Source: Actinomycetes bacterium | GTDB taxonomy: Bacteria > Actinomycetota > Acidimicrobiia > Acidimicrobiales > Ilumatobacteraceae | NCBI GenBank assembly: GCA_027491335.1 | Contig: JAIXWJ010000059.1 | Coordinates: 1 to 57,559, forward strand | Direction of reading: 5' to 3' | Length of the DNA stretch: 57,559 nucleotides | Part shown: positions 8,735 to 18,035 of the stretch, piece by piece | How the letters are laid out: the number at the start of each line of letters is the position of its first letter | How positions within the stretch are numbered: position 1 is the stretch's first letter | Notes under the pieces: model-generated | The model's database searches: none | The model's input: only the letters and a program-made list of their open reading frames with translations | Told to the model about the DNA's origin: nothing | Program-made: the position numbers and the translations under genes

Positions 8735-10075
8735 ATGTCGATGACCGAAAACGTTCCGGCCCACTTGCGGGGCAACGGTCGACCCACGCAGGAAGAACTC
8801 ACGCTCACCGATCTGAAAGTCGTCGGACGCATACCGGCCGAACTCGACGGTCGGTATCTGCGCAATGGCGCGAACCCGTTGACCGGAATGAGTGCTCACC
8901 CGTTCTTCGGAGACGGAATGATTCATGGTGTGCGTCTGCGCGACGGACAGGCGCAGTGGTACCGCAACCGTTACGTGCAGACTCCTTTCATCGCGGATCC
9001 GTCGATCGACATCCTGGACCCGAACGTCACGCTCGACATGACGTGTTCGAAGGCCAACACGCACGTCGTCGGCCATGCGGGCAAGATCCTCGCGTTGGAA
9101 GAGGGTCACTTCCCCTACGTCCTCGACGGAGATCTCAACACGGTGGGGTCCACCGACTTCGGTGGTTTGTTGAAGGGGCCGTTCACGGCGCACCCCAAGA
9201 TCTGCCCCACCACCGGCGAGATGTTGGCGTTCGGCTACGCGCCGCTTCCGCCCTATCTCACGTATCTGCGCGTCGCGGCCGACGGAACCATCGCTCAGGT
9301 CGAACCCATCACCGTGACCGGACCCACGATGATGCACGACTTCAACATCACCGAGAACCACGTGGTGTTCATGGACCTGCCGGCCGTGTTCAATCTCGAT
9401 CTGGCGCTCGAGGGCAAGATGCCCATCGAATGGGGCGAGGACTATCCCGCCCGATTGGGCGTCATGCCGCGCGACGGCAACGACTCGCAAGTGAAGTGGT
9501 ACGACATCAACCCGTGCTACGTCTTCCATCCGATGAACAGCTACGAGGAGGGCGACACCATCGTTCTCGACGTGGTTCGTTTCGATCACATTTGGAAGAA
9601 GGGCGCGATGGACTTCCCCAACCCCTACCTGTGGCGTTGGGTGATCGACACTCGCACCGGCAAGGTGTCCGAGGAACAGATCGACGATCGTTCGGCCGAG
9701 TTCCCGCGCGTCAACGACGCGGTGATCGGCAAGAAGCATCGGTTCGGCTACGAGATGTCGATGGGCAACGCCGGATTCGGTGAGGTCGATGCCGGCGCCA
9801 TCTTGAAGTACGACCGTCAAAACGGCACCCGCACGTCCATCGAACTGGGCAAGGGCCGGGTGTCGGGAGAAGCCGTGTTCGCACCGGCCGCGGGGGCGAC
9901 CAGCGAGGACGACGGCTACCTCATGACCTACGTGTACGACGTCTCGTCGGACACGAGCGAGTACGTGATCTTCGACGCCAAGACGATGAGCGCCGATCCG
10001 ATCGCAACCGTTCAGCTGCCGCGGGTTCCCTTCGGGTTCCACGGCAGTTGGGTGCCGGCCAACGTGGTCAGCTGA
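8735..10075 (+). CDS. Carotenoid/stilbene cleavage oxygenase (RPE65 family)
   Basis: A 446-residue seven-bladed propeller oxygenase. The four iron-binding histidines are recognisable at about 153 (TAHPK), 201 (MMHDF), 265 (FHPMN) and 436 (GFHGSWVP). Bacterial members cleave a carbon-carbon double bond in carotenoids, apocarotenoids or lignin-derived stilbenes. The start at 8735 has a GGAGAT ribosome site. Between its stop and the next gene is a small GC-rich hairpin (10080-10095). The neighbouring transporter and oxidoreductases fit a catabolic role, but the substrate is not shown. Confidence 0.93.
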   Translation: MSMTENVPAHLRGNGRPTQEELTLTDLKVVGRIPAELDGRYLRNGANPLTGMSAHPFFGDGMIHGVRLRDGQAQWYRNRYVQTPFIADPSIDILDPNVTLDMTCSKANTHVVGHAGKILALEEGHFPYVLDGDLNTVGSTDFGGLLKGPFTAHPKICPTTGEMLAFGYAPLPPYLTYLRVAADGTIAQVEPITVTGPTMMHDFNITENHVVFMDLPAVFNLDLALEGKMPIEWGEDYPARLGVMPRDGNDSQVKWYDINPCYVFHPMNSYEEGDTIVLDVVRFDHIWKKGAMDFPNPYLWRWVIDTRTGKVSEEQIDDRSAEFPRVNDAVIGKKHRFGYEMSMGNAGFGEVDAGAILKYDRQNGTRTSIELGKGRVSGEAVFAPAAGATSEDDGYLMTYVYDVSSDTSEYVIFDAKTMSADPIATVQLPRVPFGFHGSWVPANVVS

Positions 10076-10079
10076 AACA

Positions 10080-10095
10080 CGCCGCATTCGCGGCG
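10080..10095 (+). other. Intergenic hairpin between oxygenase and solute-binding protein genes
   Basis: CGCCGC-attc-GCGGCG, a 6-bp perfect stem with a 4-base loop, begins 5 bases after the oxygenase stop and ends 20 bases before the next start. There is no T-tract. It may stabilise or partly separate the two messages. Confidence 0.4.
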
Positions 10096-10114
10096 ACAAT
10101 CGAGGGGGAGAGAA

Positions 10115-11473
10115 ATGGAACGATCCACGAGTTGGGGAACCTCGGGATCACGGCGGCGCCGTCGTGCGTTCGCTGCGATCATCGCGAGCGGCCTGTTCGT
10201 CGTCGCATGTGGTGGCGGTGACGGCGAGTCGACCGACGAACCGATTATCACCGTAGCGCCCGACACCAGCGAGGCGCCGTCGAGTTCGGAGGCTCCCGGA
10301 ACCAGTGACGCACCCGCTTCCGAGTTGCCGGCACCGACCGGTGAGGAAATGGTGGTGGGCCTCATCAACACCGAGGGTGGTGCGGGTGGTCTGGACTTTC
10401 CCGATATTCGACGGTTCATCGAAGCCGCCAATGAATACACGAGCGCGCACGGAGGTCTGGGCAATCGTCCGGTGAGGTTGGAAACCTGTGTTGTCAAGGG
10501 CAGCCCCGAGACCTCGCAGGCCTGCGCTCAGGAATTGGTGGGCAAGAACGTCGAGCTGGTCGTGTTGGGCCTCGATCTGTTCCCCGACTACAAGACCTTC
10601 GAGGCCGCCGGCATCCCGGTGATCGGCGTGCTGCCGATCTTGCCGCCGGACTACACCGCCAACGCGTTGTTCCTCACGGGTGGTAACGCCACCTCACAAG
10701 CGGCGTCGGCGGCTCTTGCCAAGGACTACTTCAAGGCCACCAAGGTCGGCATCATCCACGCCGACAACGCCGGCGCCAACTCGACCGCCGGTTCGTTGAC
10801 CGCGGCCCTCGACAAGGCGGGAATCGCATGGAAGACCGTGAAGGGCGGCGACAACGAAACGGATGCCGGTTTCCAGGGTCTCATGCGTCAAGCCGTGGAG
10901 GACGATCCCGATCTGCTCGTCTCGTTGTATTCCGACGCCGGCTGCATCGGCACCATGCGTGCCCGAGCATCGCTCGGCATCACCATTCCGGTGATCAGCA
11001 CGAGCATCTGCGCCGACAAGGACGTCATCGATGTGGCGGGCGACGAGGCGACGGGTTGGTACTTCGCGGGTCTGGCCGAGGATCGTGACACTCCCGAGCG
11101 CGCGTTGCAGCGACGTCTGCTCGCTCCGGCGATGGGAATCGAGGAAGACGAGGTCTCCACGTCGTCACTCGGACTCGGTGGTCTCGGATACACGATGTGG
11201 ATGTCGCTCGTCGATTACGGCAACAAGATGCTGGACGAGGGAATCGAGATGACCGGTCAGTCGCTCTTCGATTATTTGAAGACCGGTGAGGGACTCTTCC
11301 TCTTCGGTGGCGACTCGCCCATCATGTGCGGTTCCAACGCGAAGTATCCCGCCGTCTGCTCGTTCGTGTTCCCCTTCGCCATGTACAAGGGCGACGGAGT
11401 CGTCGGACCCATCGACGATCTGGAGTCGGTCACCGGCTCGGTTCTGATCGACAGCAGTCCGTACCTGCCCTGA
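10115..11473 (+). CDS. Branched-chain-amino-acid-type ABC solute-binding lipoprotein (LivJ-like)
   Basis: A 452-residue periplasmic-binding-protein fold, type I. It has an Arg-rich n-region, a hydrophobic segment and a lipobox ending at Cys32 (VVACGGG), followed by a Ser/Thr/Pro-rich linker to about residue 75. The mature domain begins VGLINTEGGAG and resembles receptors for amino acids, amides or aromatic acids. The start follows a strong GGGGGAGAG site. The fused permease gene follows 58 bases downstream. By position it may import the substrate of the nearby oxygenases; this is inference. Confidence 0.88.
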   Translation: MERSTSWGTSGSRRRRRAFAAIIASGLFVVACGGGDGESTDEPIITVAPDTSEAPSSSEAPGTSDAPASELPAPTGEEMVVGLINTEGGAGGLDFPDIRRFIEAANEYTSAHGGLGNRPVRLETCVVKGSPETSQACAQELVGKNVELVVLGLDLFPDYKTFEAAGIPVIGVLPILPPDYTANALFLTGGNATSQAASAALAKDYFKATKVGIIHADNAGANSTAGSLTAALDKAGIAWKTVKGGDNETDAGFQGLMRQAVEDDPDLLVSLYSDAGCIGTMRARASLGITIPVISTSICADKDVIDVAGDEATGWYFAGLAEDRDTPERALQRRLLAPAMGIEEDEVSTSSLGLGGLGYTMWMSLVDYGNKMLDEGIEMTGQSLFDYLKTGEGLFLFGGDSPIMCGSNAKYPAVCSFVFPFAMYKGDGVVGPIDDLESVTGSVLIDSSPYLP

Positions 11474-11531
11474 ACGTGACTTCACGATCACGGCGCCACC
11501 GTCGAGCATCCGACACGACTGAGATTTTCGC

Positions 11532-13511
11532 ATGACCGACTATCTCTTCTATCTGTTGCTCGGCAGTGGCGCCGGGGCCATCATCGCCGCCCTCGGCCTG
11601 GGCATGGTCGTGACCTATCAAGGGTCCGGTGTCGTCAACTTCGCCGCGGGTTCGATGGCGATGTGGGGCACCTACGTCTACGCCGAATTGCGCAACGGCG
11701 CGTACGTGTTTCCGATTCCCGGTCTTCCCGATCGATATCACTTCGGTGACGATGTCGGCTTCCGGTGGGCATTGCTGCTGTCGTTGCTCACCGCCGCGTT
11801 GCTCGGACTTCTCGTGTACGCGGTGGTGTTCAAACCACTCCGTCAGGCACCGGCATTGGCCAAGGTGGTGGCCAGCGTCGGTTTGATCATCGTGTTCATC
11901 ACGTTGGTCGAACGTCGATTCCAGGACATGACCGCCATGCGCGTGGCGCCCATTCTTCCCCGCGAGCCGGTCACCATCACCGGCGATCTCACGGTTCCGC
12001 GAGACGGATTGTGGTTGTTGGCGATCGTCGTCGGCCTCGCCGCGTTGTTGTGGGCCGCCAGCAAGTATCTGCGGATCGGCTTGGCCACGCGAGCGTCGGC
12101 CGAGAACGAGAAGGGAGCGGTTCTCCTCGGCTACTCCCCCGACTTCCTGGCCGCGTTGGGTTGGATCGTCTCCACGGTGTTGGCGACGTTCGTCGCGATC
12201 CTCGCCGCTCCACAGGTGCAACTGAACCCGAGCATCTTCACCTTCGCGTTCCTGGTTCCGGCGTTGGGCGCGTCGCTCATCGGAAAGTTCCAGAACTACT
12301 GGCCCACGCTGGCCACCGGCGTGCTCATCGGGATGGGCCAGTCGATCTGCACGAAACTTCAGAACGAGATCAGCTGGTTCCCGGAGTACGGCGCGCGCGA
12401 GGGAATTCCGTTTCTCGTGATCATCGTGACCATGGTGGTGCTCGGCGAGCGATTGCCCGAGCGCGGCGCGGTGAGCAACTGGAAGTTGCCCTCGGTTCCC
12501 CAGGCCAAGGTGACACCCGTGTCGGTCGTCGTGCCCATCGTTCTGGCCGTCATCGGCCTGTTCGCCTTCGGCCCTCTCTGGCGAGCCGCGTTGATGACGA
12601 CGGTGATCGCGTCCGTTCTGGCGTTGTCGCTGGTGGTTCTCACCGGTTTCGGTGGTCAGACCTCTCTCGCACAAATGGCCTTCGCCGGTGTCGCCGGATT
12701 CGCGTTGTCGAAATTGGCGATGCGCTACGACATTCCTTTTCCGATCGCGCCGTTCCTGGCCGCCATCGGCGCGATGATCTTCGGATTGTTGGTCGGGTTT
12801 CCCGCGTTGCGCGTGCGAGGAACGAACCTGGCCATCATCACTCTGGCCGGTGGCGTGACCATCGCCGAGTTCGTCTTCAAGAACCCCGCCGTCATCGGTG
12901 ACATCGAGTCGGGCGGAGCCAAGGTTCCGAACCCCCGCCTCGGTTCGTGGGACTTCGGTCTCGTCTTCGGCGACAAGGTGTCACGGCCGATCTTCGGAGT
13001 TTTCCTCGTGGTGATCCTGGTGTTGCTGTGTCTCGCGGTGGCCAACGTGCGACGCGCCGGTTCGGGACGCGTGATGTTGGCGGTGAGAGGCAACGAGCGC
13101 GCGGCCGCCGCCATCGGAATCAACGTGACCAACGTGAAGATGACGATGTTCGCCTTCTCGTCGTTCATCGCCGGCGTGGGCGGAACGCTCATCGCCTACC
13201 GATTCGGTTCGGTGTCGGACTTGTCGTACGGAGTGATGGCGTCGCTCACCGCTTTGTCGGTGGCGTACCTCGGTGGCATCACCAGCGTCAGCGGTGCCGT
13301 CACCGCGGGCGTCACCGCCACGGCCGGCGTCATGTTCTACGGACTGAATCAGGTCTTCGGTGGCATGGGACGCTGGGAGGTGTTGATCGGTGGCGTGTTG
13401 TTGATCGCCACCGCGATCACGAATCCCGAGGGCATCGCCGGCGGTATCCGATTGCAGGTGGCCCGCAAACGACGCGAGAAGGAACTCGCGGCCGTCGGTT
13501 CATCGAACTGA
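11532..13511 (+). CDS. Fused LivH-LivM-type ABC permease
   Basis: A 659-residue membrane protein that joins both permeases of a branched-chain-amino-acid-type importer. Residues 1 to about 300 match LivH (GLGMVVTYQGSGVVNFAAG motif near the N terminus), and about 335-645 match LivM (LVVLTGFGGQTSLAQMAFAG, then VRGTNLAIITLAGG). Many hydrophobic segments are visible in each half. LivG/LivF-type ATPase genes, which normally follow, are absent: the next genes are a small lipoprotein and a convergent phoD. The transporter must use ATPases encoded elsewhere. Confidence 0.9.
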   Translation: MTDYLFYLLLGSGAGAIIAALGLGMVVTYQGSGVVNFAAGSMAMWGTYVYAELRNGAYVFPIPGLPDRYHFGDDVGFRWALLLSLLTAALLGLLVYAVVFKPLRQAPALAKVVASVGLIIVFITLVERRFQDMTAMRVAPILPREPVTITGDLTVPRDGLWLLAIVVGLAALLWAASKYLRIGLATRASAENEKGAVLLGYSPDFLAALGWIVSTVLATFVAILAAPQVQLNPSIFTFAFLVPALGASLIGKFQNYWPTLATGVLIGMGQSICTKLQNEISWFPEYGAREGIPFLVIIVTMVVLGERLPERGAVSNWKLPSVPQAKVTPVSVVVPIVLAVIGLFAFGPLWRAALMTTVIASVLALSLVVLTGFGGQTSLAQMAFAGVAGFALSKLAMRYDIPFPIAPFLAAIGAMIFGLLVGFPALRVRGTNLAIITLAGGVTIAEFVFKNPAVIGDIESGGAKVPNPRLGSWDFGLVFGDKVSRPIFGVFLVVILVLLCLAVANVRRAGSGRVMLAVRGNERAAAAIGINVTNVKMTMFAFSSFIAGVGGTLIAYRFGSVSDLSYGVMASLTALSVAYLGGITSVSGAVTAGVTATAGVMFYGLNQVFGGMGRWEVLIGGVLLIATAITNPEGIAGGIRLQVARKRREKELAAVGSSN

Positions 13512-13597
13512 CGTCTTCACGAACTCCTGAGGCTTCCTTCATCGACCACAGAGAGTTGGTCACCGAGTGGAAGATGGTGAGTCAGTAGGGTTCCCGC

Positions 13598-13633
13598 GAC
13601 GGTACGCCGTCTCGAACCAAACGGCTTGCCGTT
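13598..13633 (+). other. Two small hairpins upstream of a lipoprotein gene
   Basis: GACGG-tacg-CCGTC (13598-13611) and AACGGC-tt-GCCGTT (13620-13633) lie close together in the 140-base gap after the permease gene, 18 bases before the next ATG. No T-tract follows. They may be leader structure or an operator. Confidence 0.3.
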
Positions 13634-13651
13634 ACGAATGAGGGAGAGCAC

Positions 13652-13945
13652 ATGAAGAAGTTCATCGGAATCGCAGTGTCGATCGTGGCCGTCGCCGGAC
13701 TCGCCGCGTGCGGTGGAGACGATGGGGGTAGCGGAGACGTCGATCGTGACGCGTTGATCGCATTGTTCAACGAGGATGGCGACATGACCCAAGAGATGGC
13801 CGAGTGTCTGGCCGACGCGACCATCGAGTCTCTCGACGCTGACGACATGGCCTTGATCATGGACGGCGGCGATCCGAGTGCCGAGGGCGAAGCGGCGTTC
13901 ATGGAGGCCATGCAGCCCTGCATCGAGTTGGAACTCGGAAGCTGA
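13652..13945 (+). CDS. Small secreted acidic lipoprotein, function unknown
   Basis: A 97-residue protein with a clear lipoprotein signal: MKK start, hydrophobic core, lipobox LAAC at about residue 20, then a GGDDGG linker. The mature part of about 75 residues is strongly acidic, with one cysteine near the start (ECLADAT) and one at the end (MQPCIEL) that could form a disulfide. The ribosome site GAGGGAGA is good. I do not recognise a family. It converges on phoD with two bases between the stop codons. Confidence 0.75.
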   Translation: MKKFIGIAVSIVAVAGLAACGGDDGGSGDVDRDALIALFNEDGDMTQEMAECLADATIESLDADDMALIMDGGDPSAEGEAAFMEAMQPCIELELGS

Positions 13946-13947
13946 GA

Positions 13948-15540
13948 TCAGATCGCGGTGACGGTGGGCGATCCCGCCGTCACCGCGAAGGTCTTCCACG
14001 TGGTGACGGCGGAACCCTCCACCAGGGCGTCGTCCACGATGCGGTAGTCGGCGGTCCATGAGGTGGCGTCGATGGTGTGCAAGGTGTAGCCGCGGTGCGC
14101 GACCTCGGCGTCGATGATGTTGGGTAGCGCCACCAACAAGGCCTCGGTGGAGGAGTCGATGTTCCCGCTCGACGAGATCGAGGTGGTGACGAACTCGACA
14201 CCCCGCGCGGTGGTGGGTTCGATGGACGACGTCAACTGCCCGACACCGGCCAGGTGAATGTCTCCGGTCAGTACCACGAGATTGTCGGCCGACGACACGG
14301 ACTCCATCAATCGATCGCGAGCCGGTGCGTATCCGTCCCACTGGTCGTAGTTCAGAACCGCGGCACCCAGTCGAATGTCGGTCATGACGGTCTGGTTCGC
14401 CAGGACACTCCACACCGCATCGCTCTCGATGTTCTCGGCGACCCACGCTTCTTGTTGCGCTCCGAGCATCGTTCGCTCCGGCACGGACGCCTCCTCACAT
14501 GCCGGAGAAACCTGCAACACCGCGTCACCGCACGCTTGGTCGTCGCGATATTGGCGCCCGTCCAGCACGAGCATGTTCACCAAGCCACCCCACGTGACGC
14601 GACGATGAATGCTCAGGTTCTCGTCCACCGGCGGATCGAGACGAACCGGCATGTGTTCCCACCATGCTTGGTAGGCGGCGGCCCGACGAGCGGCGTAACC
14701 ATCGGCATCGACCGCATCCTGCGGCGTGAGGCCGGCGTAGTTGTTCTCGACCTCGTGGTCGTCCCACGTGACCACCCACGGACACGCCGCGTGAGCGTTG
14801 CGCAACAGCGGATCACTGCGATACAGCGCGTAGCGATTGCGGTACGCCACCAGATCGGTGATCTCCTCGCTGTTGTGCAGTCGAACCGTGTCGGCTCCCA
14901 ATGTGCCGACTCCACCCTCGTAGATGTAGTCGCCGAGGAAGACGACGAGATCGGGAGACTGCTTCACCATGTCGTCGTAGGCGGTGTAGTAGCCGGCCGT
15001 GTAGTTCTGACACGAAGCGGTGGCGATGCGCACGGTGTCCAGCGAGGACGAGTCGGGTGCCACTCGCGTCGCACCCACCGGACTCGTGAACTCCCCGACG
15101 CGGAATCGGTAGTACGCCACCGCACCAGCCGGCGGCGCCACCTCCACGTGAATGCTGTGTCCGTGGCGCGCCGTGGCCACCACGTCTCCGGAACTCACGA
15201 TGTCGGTGAACTCGATGTCTGTCGCCACCTCCCAACGGACCGGCACTTCTTCTTCGGCGATTCCTCCACCGTTGAGCGGATCCGGAGCGAGTCGGGTCCA
15301 GATGATGACCGAGTTCGTCGAAGGATCGCCGGAAGCCACTCCGAGGGTGAAGGGGTCCACGTCGAAAGGCGCCGGAGCCAGCGGGGTGGACGTGGTCGGT
15401 GTGGTGCTCGGAGTCGTCGACGGCGTGGTGTCGCCGGAGCCGTCATCGCCGGACCCACCGCCGTCGGACTTCGAACAAGCGGCCACGACGACCGACGCGC
15501 CCAAGGCGAGGAAGATTCGACGAGAAATCGGTGTGCTCAT
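13948..15540 (-). CDS. phoD: Alkaline phosphatase D (PhoD)-family metallophosphoesterase
   Basis: A 530-residue exported phosphodiesterase/phosphatase. The N terminus carries a twin-arginine motif (SRRIFL) and a cysteine at about 22 in a lipobox-like context (VVAACSK), so Tat export with lipid anchoring is likely. After a Gly/Ser/Thr linker, the PhoD N-terminal domain (IIWTRLAPD) leads to the metal-binding motifs: LGDYIYE, TWDDHEVENNY and LTGDIHLAG. Family members use Ca and Fe to release phosphate from mono- and diesters. It is transcribed alone, leftward. A Pho box was not recognised. Confidence 0.92.
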   Translation of the reverse strand: MSTPISRRIFLALGASVVVAACSKSDGGGSGDDGSGDTTPSTTPSTTPTTSTPLAPAPFDVDPFTLGVASGDPSTNSVIIWTRLAPDPLNGGGIAEEEVPVRWEVATDIEFTDIVSSGDVVATARHGHSIHVEVAPPAGAVAYYRFRVGEFTSPVGATRVAPDSSSLDTVRIATASCQNYTAGYYTAYDDMVKQSPDLVVFLGDYIYEGGVGTLGADTVRLHNSEEITDLVAYRNRYALYRSDPLLRNAHAACPWVVTWDDHEVENNYAGLTPQDAVDADGYAARRAAAYQAWWEHMPVRLDPPVDENLSIHRRVTWGGLVNMLVLDGRQYRDDQACGDAVLQVSPACEEASVPERTMLGAQQEAWVAENIESDAVWSVLANQTVMTDIRLGAAVLNYDQWDGYAPARDRLMESVSSADNLVVLTGDIHLAGVGQLTSSIEPTTARGVEFVTTSISSSGNIDSSTEALLVALPNIIDAEVAHRGYTLHTIDATSWTADYRIVDDALVEGSAVTTWKTFAVTAGSPTVTAI

Positions 15541-15682
15541 GACCGAATCTTGTCAGACGCACGGACCCCATCGTGACGGCCGGGTATCGCGACGGGTCGC
15601 ACGGCCCATCGTTCCTCAAGTCCGATCGGTGCATCGTTCCGTTGGGGGCGGACGCAAGCCCACCCGAAGATCGAGGAGGCCG

Positions 15683-16291
15683 ATGATGCGCGTGTCGTGG
15701 TGTGTGGTGATGTTGGGTTTGGTGGCCTGCGGTGGAAGCACCGGTGCGGTCACGGGGGATCCCCTCGCCGAGGTTGCACGACCGATCGATCCCCCGGCCT
15801 CGACGACCACCGTGTCGACATCGGCGACCACTCTCTCCCCCGAGGTGATGGTGGCCGCCGTGCCAGACATGGAAATGGAGATGGACATCGACATAGTCGC
15901 GGCCTTCGACCAATTGATGGACGCTCGACTCGCGTGCGGCCGTCGACCGGAAGCGTGTCGCGTGGACGAGCTGGCGATGGTGGGCTCGCCGATACACCAG
16001 GAGTTGACGGTGTTGATGGACTCCCGGACGCGAGCCGGAATCGTGGCCTCGACGCGAGGTTCGTTGCGATATCGCATCGACGATGCGCGCGTCGATGGTG
16101 ATCACGCATCGATCACCACCTGTTTGTACGACGGCATCGTTCTGACCATGGACGGTTCGATCTTCGACGAGTCGACCATGAGCGCGATCACCGAATGGAC
16201 GATGGTGCGCTCCGCCAATGGTTGGAGATGGAGCGACTGGCGAGTCATCGACTCGACGAGGGAGGGGGACCTGTGCGGATTCGCCGGTTGA
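15683..16291 (+). CDS. Secreted lipoprotein, function unknown
   Basis: A 202-residue protein with a short lipoprotein signal (lipobox LVACGG at about residues 12-17) and a Pro/Thr/Ser linker. The mature part has two pairs of cysteines. The C-terminal region (VRSANGWRWSDWRVI) resembles the closing strand of an NTF2-like or nuclear-transport-factor fold, but this is weak. ATG 15683 follows a GAGGAGG site; ATG 15686 is equally possible. It overlaps the next gene by 19 bases, so the two are probably co-translated. Confidence 0.75.
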   Translation: MMRVSWCVVMLGLVACGGSTGAVTGDPLAEVARPIDPPASTTTVSTSATTLSPEVMVAAVPDMEMEMDIDIVAAFDQLMDARLACGRRPEACRVDELAMVGSPIHQELTVLMDSRTRAGIVASTRGSLRYRIDDARVDGDHASITTCLYDGIVLTMDGSIFDESTMSAITEWTMVRSANGWRWSDWRVIDSTREGDLCGFAG

Positions 16292-17133
16292 TCATGTCGG
16301 TGTTGGTGCTGGCTCTGCTGGGTTCGTTCATCGGTGACATACATCGTCAAGCCCTCGCTGCAAACACGTCGAGCAACCCGTCGACCGACACCTCCGGTGG
16401 TTCGTCCGGTGGCGTCATCTGGTCCGGAGTTCAATCCGGTACTCCCCCGACGGGTGGCTCGTCCGGTGGCTCATCGTGCACCTGGCGCATGTTGGTCACC
16501 TTCGATTCGACCATCGGTCGCACCACCAACATCTCGCGGGTGGTCGATGGCATTCGCTACGACTTGTACGAACGACGGTGCGGATCGGTGTTCGCCGATG
16601 TTTGGATTCCTCGTCTGTCGCCGAGTCAGGTGGCGCGCAGTGCCGCGCTGCTGGTTCAGGCGCGGCTGCCGAGCCCAACGGTTTCCTTCGCTCCGTCGTC
16701 GGCATCGATGGTTGTGAACGTTCCCAACTGGTACTGGGTCGACGCATCGTGGTGGACCCCGGTGACCGCAACGGCGTGGATCCCCACCGCGTTCGGTCCG
16801 TTGTGGGCCCGCACCACGGCCACGCCCGTTCGCTTGAACATCGTCACGCAGGACGACGGAAGTCCGCTCGGCAACGAGCTTGGTTCGTCGTCGTGCGTCG
16901 GCCCGGGTTGGGCGTGGGACGTGTCGCTCGGTGACGACGCGGTCTCCCCGTGCATGTACGAGTATCGGCACGCGTCCACGTCACGGTCGTCGGGAACCTT
17001 CCTCGGGCTGATCGGCGTCGAGTGGCGAATCAGCTGGACCTCGAGCACCGGTGCGGGTGGAACGTTGCCATCCCACACCACGAGCTCGTTCTTCGTGAAT
17101 CGCGTGGTCGAACTTCAGGCGTTGGTCGGTTGA
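16273..17133 (+). CDS. Secreted PKD-like protein of an actinobacterial family
   Basis: A 286-residue exported protein. GTG 16273 (ribosome site GGAGGGGG) is chosen, giving a signal peptide ending near ALAAN; ATG 16294 would also work. A Ser/Gly-rich linker follows. The later part has VVNVPNWYWVDASWW, then CVGPGWAWD, then PCMYEYRHAS, then the closing WRISWTSS. This order matches secreted actinobacterial proteins with a PKD-like beta-sandwich and conserved cysteines, of unknown function. It is coupled to the lipoprotein gene upstream and overlaps the convergent EamA gene by 19 bases. Confidence 0.75.
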   Translation: MRIRRLIMSVLVLALLGSFIGDIHRQALAANTSSNPSTDTSGGSSGGVIWSGVQSGTPPTGGSSGGSSCTWRMLVTFDSTIGRTTNISRVVDGIRYDLYERRCGSVFADVWIPRLSPSQVARSAALLVQARLPSPTVSFAPSSASMVVNVPNWYWVDASWWTPVTATAWIPTAFGPLWARTTATPVRLNIVTQDDGSPLGNELGSSSCVGPGWAWDVSLGDDAVSPCMYEYRHASTSRSSGTFLGLIGVEWRISWTSSTGAGGTLPSHTTSSFFVNRVVELQALVG

Positions 17134-18023
17134 GCGCGCGGCGCGCGTTGCGACCACAGCACCCCGACGATCACCAGAGCGGCACCCAAAAGTTGCACGG
17201 GCTTCAACGACTCATCGAGGATCAACACCACCCAAATCAGGGTGAGCACCGGCTCGGTCGTGGCCACCAAGGCGGCCGATGACGGACCCAATCGACGGAC
17301 ACCGAGGAAGAAGGCCATGCTCGCCAACACGGTGCTGATGGCGGCGAGTCCGACGGCCGAGCCGTATCCGCCGAGGCTGCTCGGTGCGCGCATCGGCCAC
17401 GAGATGGCCGCCGCCACCACGGCGAAGGCCAGCGAACCGGTGAGGCTCCACGCCGATGCGACCAAACCATCGCCACCGTCGGTGACGAGCCGTTCGCTGT
17501 AGATGACGTACGCGGCGTAGGTGAGGGCGTTGCCGAGTGTGAACAGCAAACCGACCACCGTCGCACCACCCGCACCATCCAACACCTCGGGCACGGTGAG
17601 AGCGATTCCGACCAAGGTGATCAGCACCGCGATCCACACCTGTCGTCCGGCCGGACGACCGAGCAACGTGGCCCCGACGGCCACCATGGCCGGGTAGGTG
17701 TAGATGATGACGATGTACAGAGCGCCGGGCAACTGATCGAGTCCGGCGAAGGCCAGCCACGCGACGCCTCCGAACAACACGCCGGCGGTGAATCGGGGGA
17801 GCCATGCCACCGAGAAGGGCCCCGGTCCACCGAATCGCGCGCGAATCAGCACCACGATCCATGCGAGAGGCACCGCCAGCAAGAAGCGCCACACCAGCAC
17901 GTCGACCGCGTCGAGTTCCTCGAGCACGTTCTTGCCGAAGATCGTGAACATCGAATACGCGGTGGCGCTCAGCACCATCCACGCGATTCCGCTCCGTTTG
18001 GCATGTTCTTCGAGACGTGACAC
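17115..18023 (-). CDS. EamA/DMT-family transporter
   Basis: A 302-residue membrane protein with about ten hydrophobic segments in two repeated EamA halves, the second starting near residue 155. Such proteins export or import metabolites such as amino acids. The start is a GTG without a clear ribosome site, 12 bases after the stop of the GGDEF/EAL gene on the same strand, so the two are likely one transcript. Its 3' end overlaps the convergent secreted-protein gene by 19 bases. The substrate is unknown. Confidence 0.88.
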   Translation of the reverse strand: MSRLEEHAKRSGIAWMVLSATAYSMFTIFGKNVLEELDAVDVLVWRFLLAVPLAWIVVLIRARFGGPGPFSVAWLPRFTAGVLFGGVAWLAFAGLDQLPGALYIVIIYTYPAMVAVGATLLGRPAGRQVWIAVLITLVGIALTVPEVLDGAGGATVVGLLFTLGNALTYAAYVIYSERLVTDGGDGLVASAWSLTGSLAFAVVAAAISWPMRAPSSLGGYGSAVGLAAISTVLASMAFFLGVRRLGPSSAALVATTEPVLTLIWVVLILDESLKPVQLLGAALVIVGVLWSQRAPRAQPTNA

Positions 18024-18035
18024 GAGAACGAGACG

